This document shows positions 1-8,129 of a stretch of DNA of 21,502 nucleotides, in pieces. The DNA is from a virus. The position numbers were made by a program, and so were the translations under genes. How positions within the stretch are numbered: position 1 is the first letter of the stretch; each line of letters starts with the position of its first letter. Below the pieces are notes generated by a model that worked only from the letters and a program-made list of their open reading frames with translations, was not told the DNA's origin and did not search any database. The stretch covers positions 1 to 21,502 of IMG/VR virus record IMGVR_UViG_3300048928_000271. One strand, written 5' to 3'.

Positions 1-1029
1 AGCGATGGACAGTGTCCTTTTTTTTCTAATTTCGAAAACTTTTGGCAACGCGTAAATGGCGCGGACAAATTACCTGATTATTTTTATATTGTATCTGATA
101 AAATATCCCATTTAGAAGCGAAGGATAATAAAACACTAAATATATTCAACTTGTATTTTACCTGGAAACAAATCCTTCTTAATTTATCCGATCATTTCGC
201 GAATGAGTTTTACGTTTTTTTCTTGATGAACGATAAAGGTGGGGATAAAATTGAAATAGAGTCAACACTGAACTTCAATCAACTACCAAAAATTGACATG
301 CCTGCTGATAGCCTCAGCATTGCTTACAATCTTATTCAGAAACTTGATTTTGAAGATCTACATAAGTTAGAGCGCCGTTCAGTTATGCGTGCAACTCTTT
401 ATGAATTAACAAAATCAATGAATAAGGATAGTAATCTATTAAAACCCCTTATGGAACAAACCGTTACATTTAGCAAAAAATATAATGAGCTATATGAAAT
501 ATATACCAAGCGATTTTCGGTAAATAAACTTCTTAACGAGCTGGATGAAAAAAGCTTAGAGTTTACATCAAAAATAAATGAATTTATTTCCTCAAGTCAA
601 ACAAAAGCACTTACGATACCAGGAGCATTAATTGCAGTAGGTGCGTTAGCCAAGGCCGATGCCCCTCTTGAAGCAATTATCATTATTGCAGGGTTATGGA
701 TGATTAAACAAGTTAACAATTCCTCGAATGAAGTTTACAGAGAGGCATTTATAGCCTTGAATAATAGACTAAATAATGCTTTCAAAAAATACCTTACCTT
801 TCACAATGAACTTGAAGTAAAGAAAAGCGCCAGCGATATAAAAGAAGAGCTTTCAGATTTAATTAATAAATCCAGCATTAGATTAAGTACTATTGACAGA
901 TTGGCATCTATGATGTTTTGGGGCGGAGTGGTTTACCTCATCGTAAAACTCTCTAATAATTACCACCCTAAGATAATAAACTTTATCGAGTTTACCGTTA
1001 CTAAATTATGCCAATATATTGCCCCATGA
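1..1029 (+). CDS. Partial membrane protein, probable moron next to Q (unknown function)
   Basis: The reading frame is open from base 1, so the true start is outside the window; a TTG at 151 is in frame but has no reason to be the start. The visible 342 residues are Lys/Asn/Ile-rich and largely helical. Two hydrophobic stretches look like membrane segments: about residues 203-237 (TIPGALIAVGALAK then EAIIIIAGLWM) and about 302-321 (MMFWGGVVYLIVKL), separated by a charged helical stretch. I do not recognise the family. The gene is more AT-rich than the phage genes beside it and runs against the phage transcripts, directly beyond Q, where lambdoid phages often carry accessory cargo (stx in Stx phages sits just downstream of Q). 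That suggests a lysogenic-conversion or exclusion gene, but no function can be read from the sequence. Confidence 0.75.
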   Translation, partial: SDGQCPFFSNFENFWQRVNGADKLPDYFYIVSDKISHLEAKDNKTLNIFNLYFTWKQILLNLSDHFANEFYVFFLMNDKGGDKIEIESTLNFNQLPKIDMPADSLSIAYNLIQKLDFEDLHKLERRSVMRATLYELTKSMNKDSNLLKPLMEQTVTFSKKYNELYEIYTKRFSVNKLLNELDEKSLEFTSKINEFISSSQTKALTIPGALIAVGALAKADAPLEAIIIIAGLWMIKQVNNSSNEVYREAFIALNNRLNNAFKKYLTFHNELEVKKSASDIKEELSDLINKSSIRLSTIDRLASMMFWGGVVYLIVKLSNNYHPKIINFIEFTVTKLCQYIAP

Positions 1030-1041
1030 GTGACATGGGGC
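1021..1041. terminator. Hairpin between convergent moron and Q genes
   Basis: GCCCCATG and CATGGGGC form a perfect 8-bp stem with a 5-nt loop. The stop codon of the plus-strand gene lies inside it. It sits between two convergent genes, as a bidirectional terminator would, but neither side has a clean T tract, so termination is only an inference. Confidence 0.45.
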
Positions 1042-1049
1042 ATAGTTAA

Positions 1050-1397
1050 CTACTCATTTAAAACTGACATTAAACCATCAAGAAAACCTAAAGCATTTTG
1101 AATTTTCTTCCTGATAGTTCCATCAGAACACTTCTTCTTTTTGGCTATCATTCTTAGAGAAATCCCGATAACGAAGTGAGCAATTATTATTTCATACTCT
1201 TCTGGTTTATACTTGCGTAATCGAGCTACACAACCGTCAATCATGATCCCTTCATCATCATCGCACTGTAGACGTGATTTTTTGCCGTGTGGCAGTAGCC
1301 CTTTAAATCCAGCGGCAACTGGTTGCCAGTCAACTCCATTACCGTCAGCTGCAGCCCACGCTCCCCAGCGGTCTAATACTTCGTACATATCACGCAT
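1050..1397 (-). CDS. Phage antiterminator Q family (late gene antitermination)
   Basis: This 115-residue protein matches the short Q-type antiterminator family (Phage_antitermQ): an N-terminal RWGAWAA segment, GFKGLLP near residue 32, the IDGCVARLRKYKPEEYE block near 53-67 and a C-terminal HTH-like region (IAKKKKCSDGTIRKKIQ). Proteins of this family let RNA polymerase read through terminators into the late genes. ATG at 1397 follows the boundary motif GTGTATGGAGAATTAA, which supplies the Shine-Dalgarno sequence. It is the last recognisable gene of the minus-strand early operon, 16 bp after the DUF968 gene. The late promoter should lie near or left of this point but is not obvious to me. Confidence 0.9.
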   Translation of the reverse strand: MRDMYEVLDRWGAWAAADGNGVDWQPVAAGFKGLLPHGKKSRLQCDDDEGIMIDGCVARLRKYKPEEYEIIIAHFVIGISLRMIAKKKKCSDGTIRKKIQNALGFLDGLMSVLNE

Positions 1398-1413
1398 TTA
1401 ATTCTCCATACAC
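1398..1413 (-). promoter_or_regulatory. Boundary/RBS motif GTGTATGGAGAATTAA before Q
   Basis: One of six copies of a GTGTATGGAGA-type element in the window. It ends right at the Q start codon and contains its SD (GGAG). It exactly fills the gap between the DUF968 stop and the Q start. Confidence 0.7.
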
Positions 1414-2475
1414 TCATGCTTTTAAAATGACACCAATACCCATTACCCGATCCAGAAAACGGGCCCACAGCTCTAACTGCGTTCCGTATTTCTGTTCGAA
1501 TACTGAGACGTCGGCATGTAATTCATCGTGATGCACTCTGCACAGCGGTATCACGAAGAGATCATGGGCCTTTGTTGCGGTACCTCCCAGACCATGCCCT
1601 ATTATATGGTGTGGATCGTCTGATGGTTGCCTACAGCATTCACAAGGCTGTGTTTTTACCCACCGGGTATATTGCTGGCATTCCCACCGTCGGCGCTTAG
1701 GCCGGAGCATAAACGACTCGGGGCTATCGGGATCAATTCGAAGACTCAGAATCGGCTTGTGAACCTCCTGCGGGTGCTGGGGATCGATGTACCTGATATT
1801 CTCTGCAGGCCAGGTGTGCTCAACGAGATCCTGCAGCATATCAGCCGCGGGAAACGACGGGACGATGTCGCTTTCTTTGTACACCGAGAGAAACGGCTCA
1901 ACGGGTAGCCTCAAGGCATGTTGAGCCATCGTCTCTGTAATCGCATCTGCAATGCCGGATTTGACCGCCCACCAGCAAAGCTCAGCCATAGATAACTCGC
2001 GTTCTTTGTTATATCCCAGACCGATCAGCACGGTATCGATTACCCACTGGACCACATTCTGGTAAGCCAGCTCGGAGAGCGTCTCCGTCGTTTGTTCACG
2101 TAACTCATTATCGCAATGCCAGCAAACAACTAATGCGCCAGGAGGATGGCGCATAGTGACGAATTCATGGTGATGATAATGTGAATGCGGGTACTGGCAC
2201 TGTTTAACGTTATGCATCAGCCAGGCCTCAAGCGCATTAATGCCACCAGCTGCATTAATGACTCTTTCATCCCTCATGAAAAAGCGAAGAATATCAAGAT
2301 CCGCAAGAGGCTGGCGCGCATCAGGGATCCGGCCGGTTGGAATGTTTTTCATCCTTTCAGGCTGACGCTCGATCAGGACACGACCGTTAGCAAAAAGATG
2401 CATTAGTTCTCGCCCTGGCTTAAACAGCACAACGCCGAGACGTGGCACAATTTCCGGAGTAAGCAACGCTCGCAC
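1414..2475 (-). CDS. DUF968 family phage protein with HNH-like C-terminus
   Basis: The 353-residue protein resembles the DUF968 family found between replication and Q genes of lambdoid prophages. The C-terminal part (about 278-322) looks like a metal-binding HNH-type fold: clustered cysteines at 278, 280 and 281, then DPHHIIGHG at 287-295 and CRVHHDELH at 312-320. This suggests a nuclease or recombination role, not proven for the family. An upstream HYHHHEF and CWHC (118-121) could bind a second metal. The start is GTG at 2475, preceded by AGGGGG. It lies 8 bp after the gene before it. Confidence 0.85.
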   Translation of the reverse strand: MRALLTPEIVPRLGVVLFKPGRELMHLFANGRVLIERQPERMKNIPTGRIPDARQPLADLDILRFFMRDERVINAAGGINALEAWLMHNVKQCQYPHSHYHHHEFVTMRHPPGALVVCWHCDNELREQTTETLSELAYQNVVQWVIDTVLIGLGYNKERELSMAELCWWAVKSGIADAITETMAQHALRLPVEPFLSVYKESDIVPSFPAADMLQDLVEHTWPAENIRYIDPQHPQEVHKPILSLRIDPDSPESFMLRPKRRRWECQQYTRWVKTQPCECCRQPSDDPHHIIGHGLGGTATKAHDLFVIPLCRVHHDELHADVSVFEQKYGTQLELWARFLDRVMGIGVILKA

Positions 2476-2483
2476 AATACCCC

Positions 2484-3008
2484 CTAAACCGTCATATCTT
2501 TTAGCTTCTGCACGGCTTTTCCTACTTCAGCCATAGCATCTACGAACTCGTCAAACTTCCTGCTGGCCATTCCGTAAGCCTGGAGAATTTCCAACTTCAA
2601 GGGATCGAGCTGCTTCTTAATTTCTGCACGATCCCCGGCTTTTTTCTCCGCTTCCTCTGCCGCTTTGATCAAGGCATCAGCCTGTTTACGCAATGCTTCC
2701 GGGGTTACTTCGATCTGTTTATTCATTTTGCATTCCATCGTCGGCTGAGGAGGTGTCATAACGGGCGCCACAGACTGGTGGCCATATTTCGGGTGGTGCA
2801 AGGTTGTGGACCTTCCATCATCGATTACGCAGAGCATCCCGCTTTCCCGAATAATTTCGATCAGGGTCTCTTTGTCTTTACGATTGAGGCCACTGTACGC
2901 CGCCACTTTGTGGGTAAGGTGGGTTAGCGTGGCGCCCTCGGGTTGCCTTTCAACAAAACGCTTAACCCGTGAGAGAACTGGTTGCAGATATGGGGGCGTA
3001 ACTCTCAC
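2484..3008 (-). CDS. Phage protein, possible winged-helix N-terminus (hypothetical)
   Basis: The 174-residue protein has two parts. Residues 1-80 read like a small winged-helix domain (VLSRVKRFVERQPEGATLTH followed by a short beta-like VIDDGRSTTLHH). Residues 95-174 are a highly charged helical region rich in Ala, Lys and Glu (LIKAAEEAEKKAGDRAE), perhaps a coiled coil. Start GTG at 3008 overlaps the TGA of the antirepressor gene (GTGA) and has GGGGG upstream, so it is coupled to it. An internal ATG at residue 95 (MNKQIEVTPE) could start a shorter protein. I do not recognise a named family. Confidence 0.75.
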   Translation of the reverse strand: MRVTPPYLQPVLSRVKRFVERQPEGATLTHLTHKVAAYSGLNRKDKETLIEIIRESGMLCVIDDGRSTTLHHPKYGHQSVAPVMTPPQPTMECKMNKQIEVTPEALRKQADALIKAAEEAEKKAGDRAEIKKQLDPLKLEILQAYGMASRKFDEFVDAMAEVGKAVQKLKDMTV

Positions 3009-3859
3009 TGAATACCCCCGGAAAGCGCTTTGTCATGGGTATATTCACCATTCCAGGACTGCTTCATCGGCAGTTGTCCCTTGAGGTATTTACGATATAA
3101 CCACACTGCCCCATCGCGCAGTAGGACAGGTTGATAGGTCGTGAAACTGGCGGCCGAGCTCGGGGAAACCTTCGTGCTTTTCTCAGTGAGATATTTATCC
3201 CTGACCTGGGATCTGACTCGCCATTGCGCATGATTACCGTTAGGGTTGTCATCGTAGAGCCAGTTTGCGCACTGCAGGAATGCGCTGACTTTGCTTACGT
3301 TTACCCCATTCAGACGTTTGCAGAACTGGACCGGGGATAAGCCGTCAGTAAACAGGTTCTCAAGGTGATCGATGTACTGCGCCTGACGGTGACTTAGCGC
3401 CTCAATCTTCTGACGGGCTTCATACTCATCCGCCCATGCTCTGGCAGCCAACGCAGGGTTTGAAAAATCAGGATGTGAAGATGTGGTGGCTGATTTGGCC
3501 AGTTGCTCGCAAGAAATGAAGTAGCGTCTTACCTGGCGGCCTTTTTCATTGCGTTCAACCATCGCCAGCTCTTTACCCATATCGATGGTGACCATGTAAT
3601 CCATTGCCGGGCGGCCGCCGAGTGGGTTTTCGCCCGAACTGGCGATAACTGTATAATCGATGTTTTCCGCAAAACCGTACTGGCTAATACGAGACTTGAT
3701 CCAATTGCTGAAATCGCGACCGACTTCAAGAAATTCATGCAACCGCCTGGCGCTGACCAACGATGCTTGCTGTTCGCCAATAGTGCCCTGCATTACCGGG
3801 ATAATTTGATGTAATTGATGATCGACAGGCGCAGCTACGCCCATAACATGGTTAGCCAT
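3005..3859 (-). CDS. Phage antirepressor, AntA/AntB type
   Basis: With start at ATG 3859 the protein has 284 residues. The block ASLVSARRLHEFLEV / RDFSNWIKSRI / YGFAENIDY (about 30-70) is the hallmark of the AntA/AntB antirepressor N-terminal domain. The rest carries a linker (EYEARQKIEALSHRQ) and a C-terminal region containing the YRKYLKGQLP segment typical of phage antirepressor C-domains. Such proteins bind and inactivate phage repressors to favour induction. The frame is open to 3967, but 3859 is chosen because the boundary motif GTGTATGGAGATAAAT lies directly in front of it. The C4-like RNA at 13510-13599 belongs to a family that silences antirepressors in P1 and P7, but here it is on the other transcript. 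Confidence 0.85.
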   Translation of the reverse strand: MANHVMGVAAPVDHQLHQIIPVMQGTIGEQQASLVSARRLHEFLEVGRDFSNWIKSRISQYGFAENIDYTVIASSGENPLGGRPAMDYMVTIDMGKELAMVERNEKGRQVRRYFISCEQLAKSATTSSHPDFSNPALAARAWADEYEARQKIEALSHRQAQYIDHLENLFTDGLSPVQFCKRLNGVNVSKVSAFLQCANWLYDDNPNGNHAQWRVRSQVRDKYLTEKSTKVSPSSAASFTTYQPVLLRDGAVWLYRKYLKGQLPMKQSWNGEYTHDKALSGGIQ

Positions 3860-3875
3860 ATTTATCTCCATACAC
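3860..3875 (-). promoter_or_regulatory. Boundary/RBS motif GTGTATGGAGATAAAT before antirepressor
   Basis: Copy of the recurring GTGTATGGAGA element. It supplies the SD of the antirepressor and fixes its start at 3859 against the longer open frame. Confidence 0.7.
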
Positions 3876-3948
3876 TTTAACGTGACGATCGGGCCTGCAC
3901 GCCCGTTTCGTTTGCACACCTTGAGATTAATGCTAAGTTGCATAGACT

Positions 3949-4347
3949 TCAACCTACCACTGAACAAATATCCAGCGTTTTTTCATACGCCGATATCGTG
4001 ATTTCTACCCGCCCTCCCTTGACGTTTTCACCCCACTCAATGGCCATCCGCTTAACCTGGCTGTCATCCTCCCAGATACCAGCAAACGTCAGAGCGTCGA
4101 ACAGCGCCTTGTTATAGTTGTCCAGGTCTCGCCGCCGGTAGTCCGGCGGGTAAAGCATTATTTCTACGGTTGCTGGCGCAGAGGAAGGTTTAGGTATTGT
4201 TCGCAATTGCTCAATGACCGCTACACGCACCGCATGCTTAAACTTGCGGCCTGCCGCACTGACAAGAAGTTTGCCTTTTGCGGGCCCCTTATTTGGGGAT
4301 CGCCAGTAGGCATTCACGCTGGGCGGAAAAGGAAGTAAAAATTTCAT
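3949..4347 (-). CDS. rusA: RusA-family Holliday junction resolvase
   Basis: With start at ATG 4347 this is a 132-residue protein, close to the family's usual 120 or so. It begins MKFLLPFPPSVNAYWR, the classical RusA opening, and contains the acidic active-site block PPDYRRRDLDNYNKALFDAL and GIWEDDSQV. RusA cleaves Holliday junctions during phage recombination and replication. GGAGGAG lies just upstream, and the ATG overlaps the TGA of the LexA-like gene (TGATG), so it is translationally coupled. The frame extends further upstream, but only this start gives the family N-terminus. Confidence 0.92.
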   Translation of the reverse strand: MKFLLPFPPSVNAYWRSPNKGPAKGKLLVSAAGRKFKHAVRVAVIEQLRTIPKPSSAPATVEIMLYPPDYRRRDLDNYNKALFDALTFAGIWEDDSQVKRMAIEWGENVKGGRVEITISAYEKTLDICSVVG

Positions 4348-4821
4348 CACTCCTCCAGAACAATTTTTAGTTCGAAAGGCACGTCTCCACCGCAATAGCA
4401 GAGTTGCCCCAGGTCAGACATGAGACTCCAAAGTGTCATTGCTGAATAGCCGTCGTCGTCTGTCGCCGGCGGCACAAAATCACCAAATATTCCAGATGCG
4501 CGAGCACGATTTTCGTCGTGTTGGCTTTTCAAATGCCTGAGGGCTACGTCATAAAGCCTCACCTTTACGATGCTGTTGAGGTTAACTGATACCTCCCTGG
4601 TTAAAAGCGAATTGGTGATGCTGATACCGCGGGAAACCCCGCGGGTAATCTTGATGGCCCCTTTTCTCTCCAACGCCTTGAGATGGGTTGCCGCCGCATT
4701 GGGGGACCGGCACCCCAGCATGCCGGTCAGTTCGTAGGTGGTCGGGGGGAAAACCATGCTTACGCTGGTAATCGATCAGGAGGTTCAGAACCTCCTGCTG
4801 CCTCAGTGTTAACTTCATCAT
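4347..4821 (-). pseudogene. LexA-type winged-helix regulator broken by +1 frameshift in a C6 run
   Basis: Two overlapping frames together spell a LexA DNA-binding domain. From ATG 4821 or 4818 one reads KLTLRQQEVLNLL and YQRKHGFPP. The match then continues in another frame from about 4749: [32 protein letters not shown] and TRGVSRGI. Removing one C from the run of six (4744-4749, G6 on the given strand) restores a single protein of about 157 residues with a non-S24 C-terminal part. As written, the first frame stops at 4582. ATG at 4821 overlaps the Dcm stop (ATGA), and the restored frame ends at TGA 4347-4349 overlapping rusA. This could be a true mutation, a phase-variable homopolymer, programmed slippage or a sequencing error. 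The domain assignment is firm; its functional state is not. Confidence 0.85.
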
Positions 4822-7016
4822 GCGGCCCGCTCCTCTTTGTTTACGCACATCTCAGGCAAATTAGCCCTCACCAGCGCCTCGGCGAACGGTGGCGGCACGG
4901 CGTTGCCACAGCGCGCAACTTGCTTGTCCTTCGCGTACTTCACACCGCGGTAGTCCCGGTCGATGATGTACCACTCAGGGAAGCCCTGGGCGCGGTAGAG
5001 CTCATGCGGTTGCAGCATGCGCATCCCGATATCTACGATGCGGTACGTCACGCCATCGATTTCAACCAGGCCGGTACTATCCGGTCCGCAATACTCTTTC
5101 AGGAACGCCAGCACCTGCTGAGCACGCTCCTCGTCGTAGTCCTCGACCGCCAGTGTCGTTTTAACTTCTCCCACATGCTGGCCGCCGGCGGTGACCGTAG
5201 GCATCGGTTCGTCAGCTCGCTGGCCGTCACGGCAGGTTCCACGCAGTTTGACCAAGTGAGATGAGACTATTGCCGCGTCGGCTTTAGTGGTCATCGTTTG
5301 CAGCGGTTCATTTACATCACGCGGGCGGCTCTGCCCTGCTCGTCCACCAACACCAACAACCTGAGCCGTCACCAGTGAATGATGATCAACCGTCGTCACA
5401 GAGTGCGCTGGCTCATCCAGCCCTACGCCCGGCCCGGAATAGTTCCCGCCGTAGTGTTTCGCAAGGAACGCGCTAACCGTCGCAAATTTATTACCGCCGG
5501 CGGTGACAGTGCCAAGAGGATTGTTCAACTGCAGCACGCGCGGTTCTTGCCCGGGGCGTTCGCCGTAACCCATCTGAATCAACGTCGGCACCACCAGCTG
5601 CGATTTACCGCCGCCGCCCGCGGTGATCGTCGCGCTGGGCTCGTCCACCCGGTGGCCGATGCTGCCACCAAACTGGCGAGCAATGATTGGTGTCAGTAAC
5701 AAATGTTCATTTTTGCTTGTAACTGTTGTAAGAGGTTTTTTTGCGTCATAAGACATACGGTCACCGCCGAATCCCGTCTGCCCAATCCTCGCAATGTAAG
5801 GTGTGACCAGACAGGAGCGGGACTCTTTCAGGATGGTATGTGCTGGTTTATCCAGTGGCCGTGGCTTCGCCTGGTACTCGCTGCCGCCATTTCCGGCCAG
5901 GAAGGGCGCCAACTCAGCTTCAACGATACCGAGCGCGTGACCATTTCCCCCCGGGCGTTTTGACGTGCCGGCGGTCACCGTAGGTACCGGATCGGTAACT
6001 GGCTGCCCGGTGGCGCCTGTGCGGAATTTTGTCAGGTGCGGTACCGCGATTGCGTACCCATGAGTTTTGGTAATCGTGTGTAAAGGATCGTCCAGGGCCT
6101 GCCCCCGAAAACAGTCGTATTTGCCACGAGTCGTTGTGTGGTTGCATTTCACAATGAACGGATCCGTGCTGTCGATAACGAAGCGCTGAATGCCGCGGGC
6201 GATGCGTTTGAGCGTATTCTCTGCCAGCGGCTTTTTGCGGTCGAATATCGATCGCGCAGCAATAGTCCAGTCGATGCATTCCGCCGCGGTGCGAAACGGC
6301 GCCAACTTGCCTGCCTGCACTGCCGGAGATTTCGGATCCCCGTGTGTAGCCTCAGGCCAGACAATAGGCTGATCATCACGACGCATCACCATGAAGAATC
6401 TTTTCCGGATGGTTGGGGTTCCGAGGTCAGATGCGCGCAGTTCGCGGTAATCCAGATCGTAGCCAAGCCCGGCAAGCAGCCGCTGGGCCTGCTTGCTTTC
6501 CGGCGACAGCTCCAGAAATTCGCAGCACTCCACCAGCGCGGGATGATCTGCAGGAATGCCGGTTGTCAGCATGCCGACGAATGCCTGGAATGTTTCGCCA
6601 ACGCGCGCCGGGTCCGGCCGCATTTCTGCCGCCAGGAGCGGGCCCCACGTTTTGAACTCTTCCACGTTCTCCAGCATCATAACGCGCGGGCTCACATCCA
6701 GCGCCCAACGGAGGACGATCCACGCCAGCCCTCGGATGGCTTTCTCTACCGGCTTCGCCCCTTTCGCCTTCGAGAAGTGGCGGCAATCTGGCGAAAACCA
6801 GGCGAGACCTACAGGTTTACCGCTGGTGGCCGCTAAAGGGGATACGTCAAACACGCTCTCGCAATAGTGCAATGTGTCAGGATGGTTAGTGCGGTGCATG
6901 GCCACGGCGTTTTCGTCGTGGTTAATGGCAATATCAACGCTGCGGCCGATCGCCATTTCTATCCCGGTAGATGCCCCGCCGCCGCCAGCGAAATTATCAA
7001 CAATCAGCTCACGCAT
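4818..7016 (-). CDS. Phage DNA (cytosine-5) methyltransferase with repeat-rich target domain
   Basis: The 732-residue protein has C5-methyltransferase motifs: SAM-binding DNFAGGGGAS (7-16), the catalytic-loop region FSPDCRHFSKAKG (74-86, Cys78; reads PDC where classical enzymes have PC), ENVEEF (116-121), RKRFFMV (204-210), and C-terminal MLQPHELYRAQGFP (667-680) plus VARCGNAVPPPFAEAL (700-715). Between motifs VIII and IX, residues about 290-622 hold nine diverged repeats built on (D/N)-x-P-x-x-(T/S)-(V/I/M)-T, so the protein is much longer than usual Dcm proteins (350-470). Start ATG 7016 follows AGGGGG and overlaps the end of the Dam gene by 8 bp. The likely role is protecting phage DNA from host restriction. 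Specificity cannot be predicted. Confidence 0.9.
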   Translation of the reverse strand: MRELIVDNFAGGGGASTGIEMAIGRSVDIAINHDENAVAMHRTNHPDTLHYCESVFDVSPLAATSGKPVGLAWFSPDCRHFSKAKGAKPVEKAIRGLAWIVLRWALDVSPRVMMLENVEEFKTWGPLLAAEMRPDPARVGETFQAFVGMLTTGIPADHPALVECCEFLELSPESKQAQRLLAGLGYDLDYRELRASDLGTPTIRKRFFMVMRRDDQPIVWPEATHGDPKSPAVQAGKLAPFRTAAECIDWTIAARSIFDRKKPLAENTLKRIARGIQRFVIDSTDPFIVKCNHTTTRGKYDCFRGQALDDPLHTITKTHGYAIAVPHLTKFRTGATGQPVTDPVPTVTAGTSKRPGGNGHALGIVEAELAPFLAGNGGSEYQAKPRPLDKPAHTILKESRSCLVTPYIARIGQTGFGGDRMSYDAKKPLTTVTSKNEHLLLTPIIARQFGGSIGHRVDEPSATITAGGGGKSQLVVPTLIQMGYGERPGQEPRVLQLNNPLGTVTAGGNKFATVSAFLAKHYGGNYSGPGVGLDEPAHSVTTVDHHSLVTAQVVGVGGRAGQSRPRDVNEPLQTMTTKADAAIVSSHLVKLRGTCRDGQRADEPMPTVTAGGQHVGEVKTTLAVEDYDEERAQQVLAFLKEYCGPDSTGLVEIDGVTYRIVDIGMRMLQPHELYRAQGFPEWYIIDRDYRGVKYAKDKQVARCGNAVPPPFAEALVRANLPEMCVNKEERAA
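5151..6149 (-). repeat. Nine diverged protein repeats in the Dcm target-recognition region
   Basis: Cores at residues about 310 (DPLHTIT), 342 (DPVPTVT), 389 (DKPAHTI), 426 (KKPLTTVT), 458 (DEPSATIT), 498 (NNPLGTVT), 534 (DEPAHSVT), 569 (NEPLQTMT) and 602 (DEPMPTVT). Spacing is 32-48 residues. Each core is followed by a variable Gly-rich loop, a hydrophobic LVxP-like strand and a Gly-containing loop. These are protein-level repeats, too diverged to be DNA tandem repeats. Confidence 0.8.
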
Positions 7017-7947
7017 GGCTCACCCCCTGCATGCTTTCAACCAGTCCACCAGCAATAGCGATGATTTCACTGGTGGGCATACGCTCCAGCCAGAGCTGAT
7101 TAATATGTGCTTTCAGCTTGTTTTGATGGGACAACTCCATGCCTTCGGCTCCTTCAACCTGTCGAAACAACAGCCCTACTTCCAATGGCCAGATACGTGA
7201 ATCCGTCTCCGGTAATTCCGCAGGTGCTGTAGGTGGTTCTACTGCTGTCGGCTGAGGATTCATTTGTGCTGGAATATTGCCAACAGCAAACTGTGCAAGT
7301 CTCATAAATGCCCGGCCTTTAGCTTCCAGGTCAGAGCGGTGGATATAACTAAATCTCTCGCCTCGCCAGGTTTTATCAAACACGGCGACCGCCGCCCCAA
7401 ACCCAGCAGATGATTCCGACGGCTGACCTTTTTCCGGCCTATACCAGTCAGGCAGATCGAAGCTGATCCGGCCACGGATAAACGCGATATGATCTGCGCC
7501 TTCAGGCCACCAGACTTCACCAGTCGCCGCCTTGATCAGGAAAACATACCGACCGCCCAATTCACGCATTGCTAGCGTGTGGGCCATGATGTTTCTCATT
7601 CCGGTGACAGCCTGGCTTTCATGGTATTGAGATCGGCTATAGGGAGGGTTTGCATAGGCCGCGCCGCCGAGTTCTTTCAGGCGCTCTGACCAGTTCTGTG
7701 TCAGCGCATTAATTTCAGAGGTGTACCAGGCCGGGCACTTGGCGTTGTCATCCTCTGCAAACAGATCAAGGACAAACGGCCCAAACAGCGCGTTGATACC
7801 CCACCACAGCTCATCCGGCGAGCGCCACTGGTCACCGACCCATTTAAGTTTGTGAAAAGGCATTTTGCGCAGATCATTAAGCGCCTGGCAGTATAGGGAG
7901 ATTGTTGGCTCTTCTGCCGTCACCATTTCTTGAGTATCCAGATTCAC
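7009..7947 (-). CDS. Phage N6-adenine DNA methyltransferase (Dam family)
   Basis: The 312-residue protein fits the phage Dam family (PF05869 type): substrate entry WRSPDELWWGIN (41-52), LDLFAEDDNAKCPAWYT (60-76), catalytic motif ANPPYSRS (99-106), and the C-terminal GRISFDLPDWYRP and GFGAAVAVF segments. It methylates adenine in short DNA targets such as GATC-like sites; the exact target is not readable here. The first 230 residues are the family domain. The remaining 80 are a Pro/Glu-rich linker plus a helical tail seen in some relatives. The start is GTG 7947, overlapping the TGA of the small gene before it, with AGGGGG upstream. It forms a coupled pair with the Dcm gene. Confidence 0.9.
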   Translation of the reverse strand: MNLDTQEMVTAEEPTISLYCQALNDLRKMPFHKLKWVGDQWRSPDELWWGINALFGPFVLDLFAEDDNAKCPAWYTSEINALTQNWSERLKELGGAAYANPPYSRSQYHESQAVTGMRNIMAHTLAMRELGGRYVFLIKAATGEVWWPEGADHIAFIRGRISFDLPDWYRPEKGQPSESSAGFGAAVAVFDKTWRGERFSYIHRSDLEAKGRAFMRLAQFAVGNIPAQMNPQPTAVEPPTAPAELPETDSRIWPLEVGLLFRQVEGAEGMELSHQNKLKAHINQLWLERMPTSEIIAIAGGLVESMQGVSHA

Positions 7948-8129
7948 AGTTTCCCCCTCTGCTGTTCGGCTGAGACCATTAGCCGTAAAAAGTGATAACG
8001 CTGCTCAAAATTGAACAAATCAGCTGTCAGAAGTGCATGTTTACGCCGGAATAACGCATCGTCTTGCCACCAACGGCGCCAGTTGCCCAGGCAGTGCCAG
8101 CGCTGGAAAGCGCGAATTAATCGGAGCAC
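7944..8129 (-). CDS. Small basic phage protein (hypothetical)
   Basis: The 61-residue protein starts at GTG 8129, with a strong GGAGGTGA sequence just upstream that lies within the end of the PerC-like gene. The two overlap by 13 bp, and its stop overlaps the Dam start. It is rich in Trp, Arg and His (RAFQRWHCLGNWRRWW). No family is recognised. The ideal RBS and tight overlaps on both sides support a real gene. Confidence 0.65.
   Translation of the reverse strand: MLRLIRAFQRWHCLGNWRRWWQDDALFRRKHALLTADLFNFEQRYHFLRLMVSAEQQRGKL

Noticed and set aside
151-153. TTG at 151 as the start of the first gene
   Set aside because: The same frame is open to base 1 with protein-like sequence and no SD precedes 151; the gene is cut by the window edge.
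4683-5264. 193-residue plus-strand frame opposite the Dcm gene, and similar long frames to 7200
   Set aside because: Shadows of the GC-rich methyltransferase genes; no SD and low-complexity basic translations.
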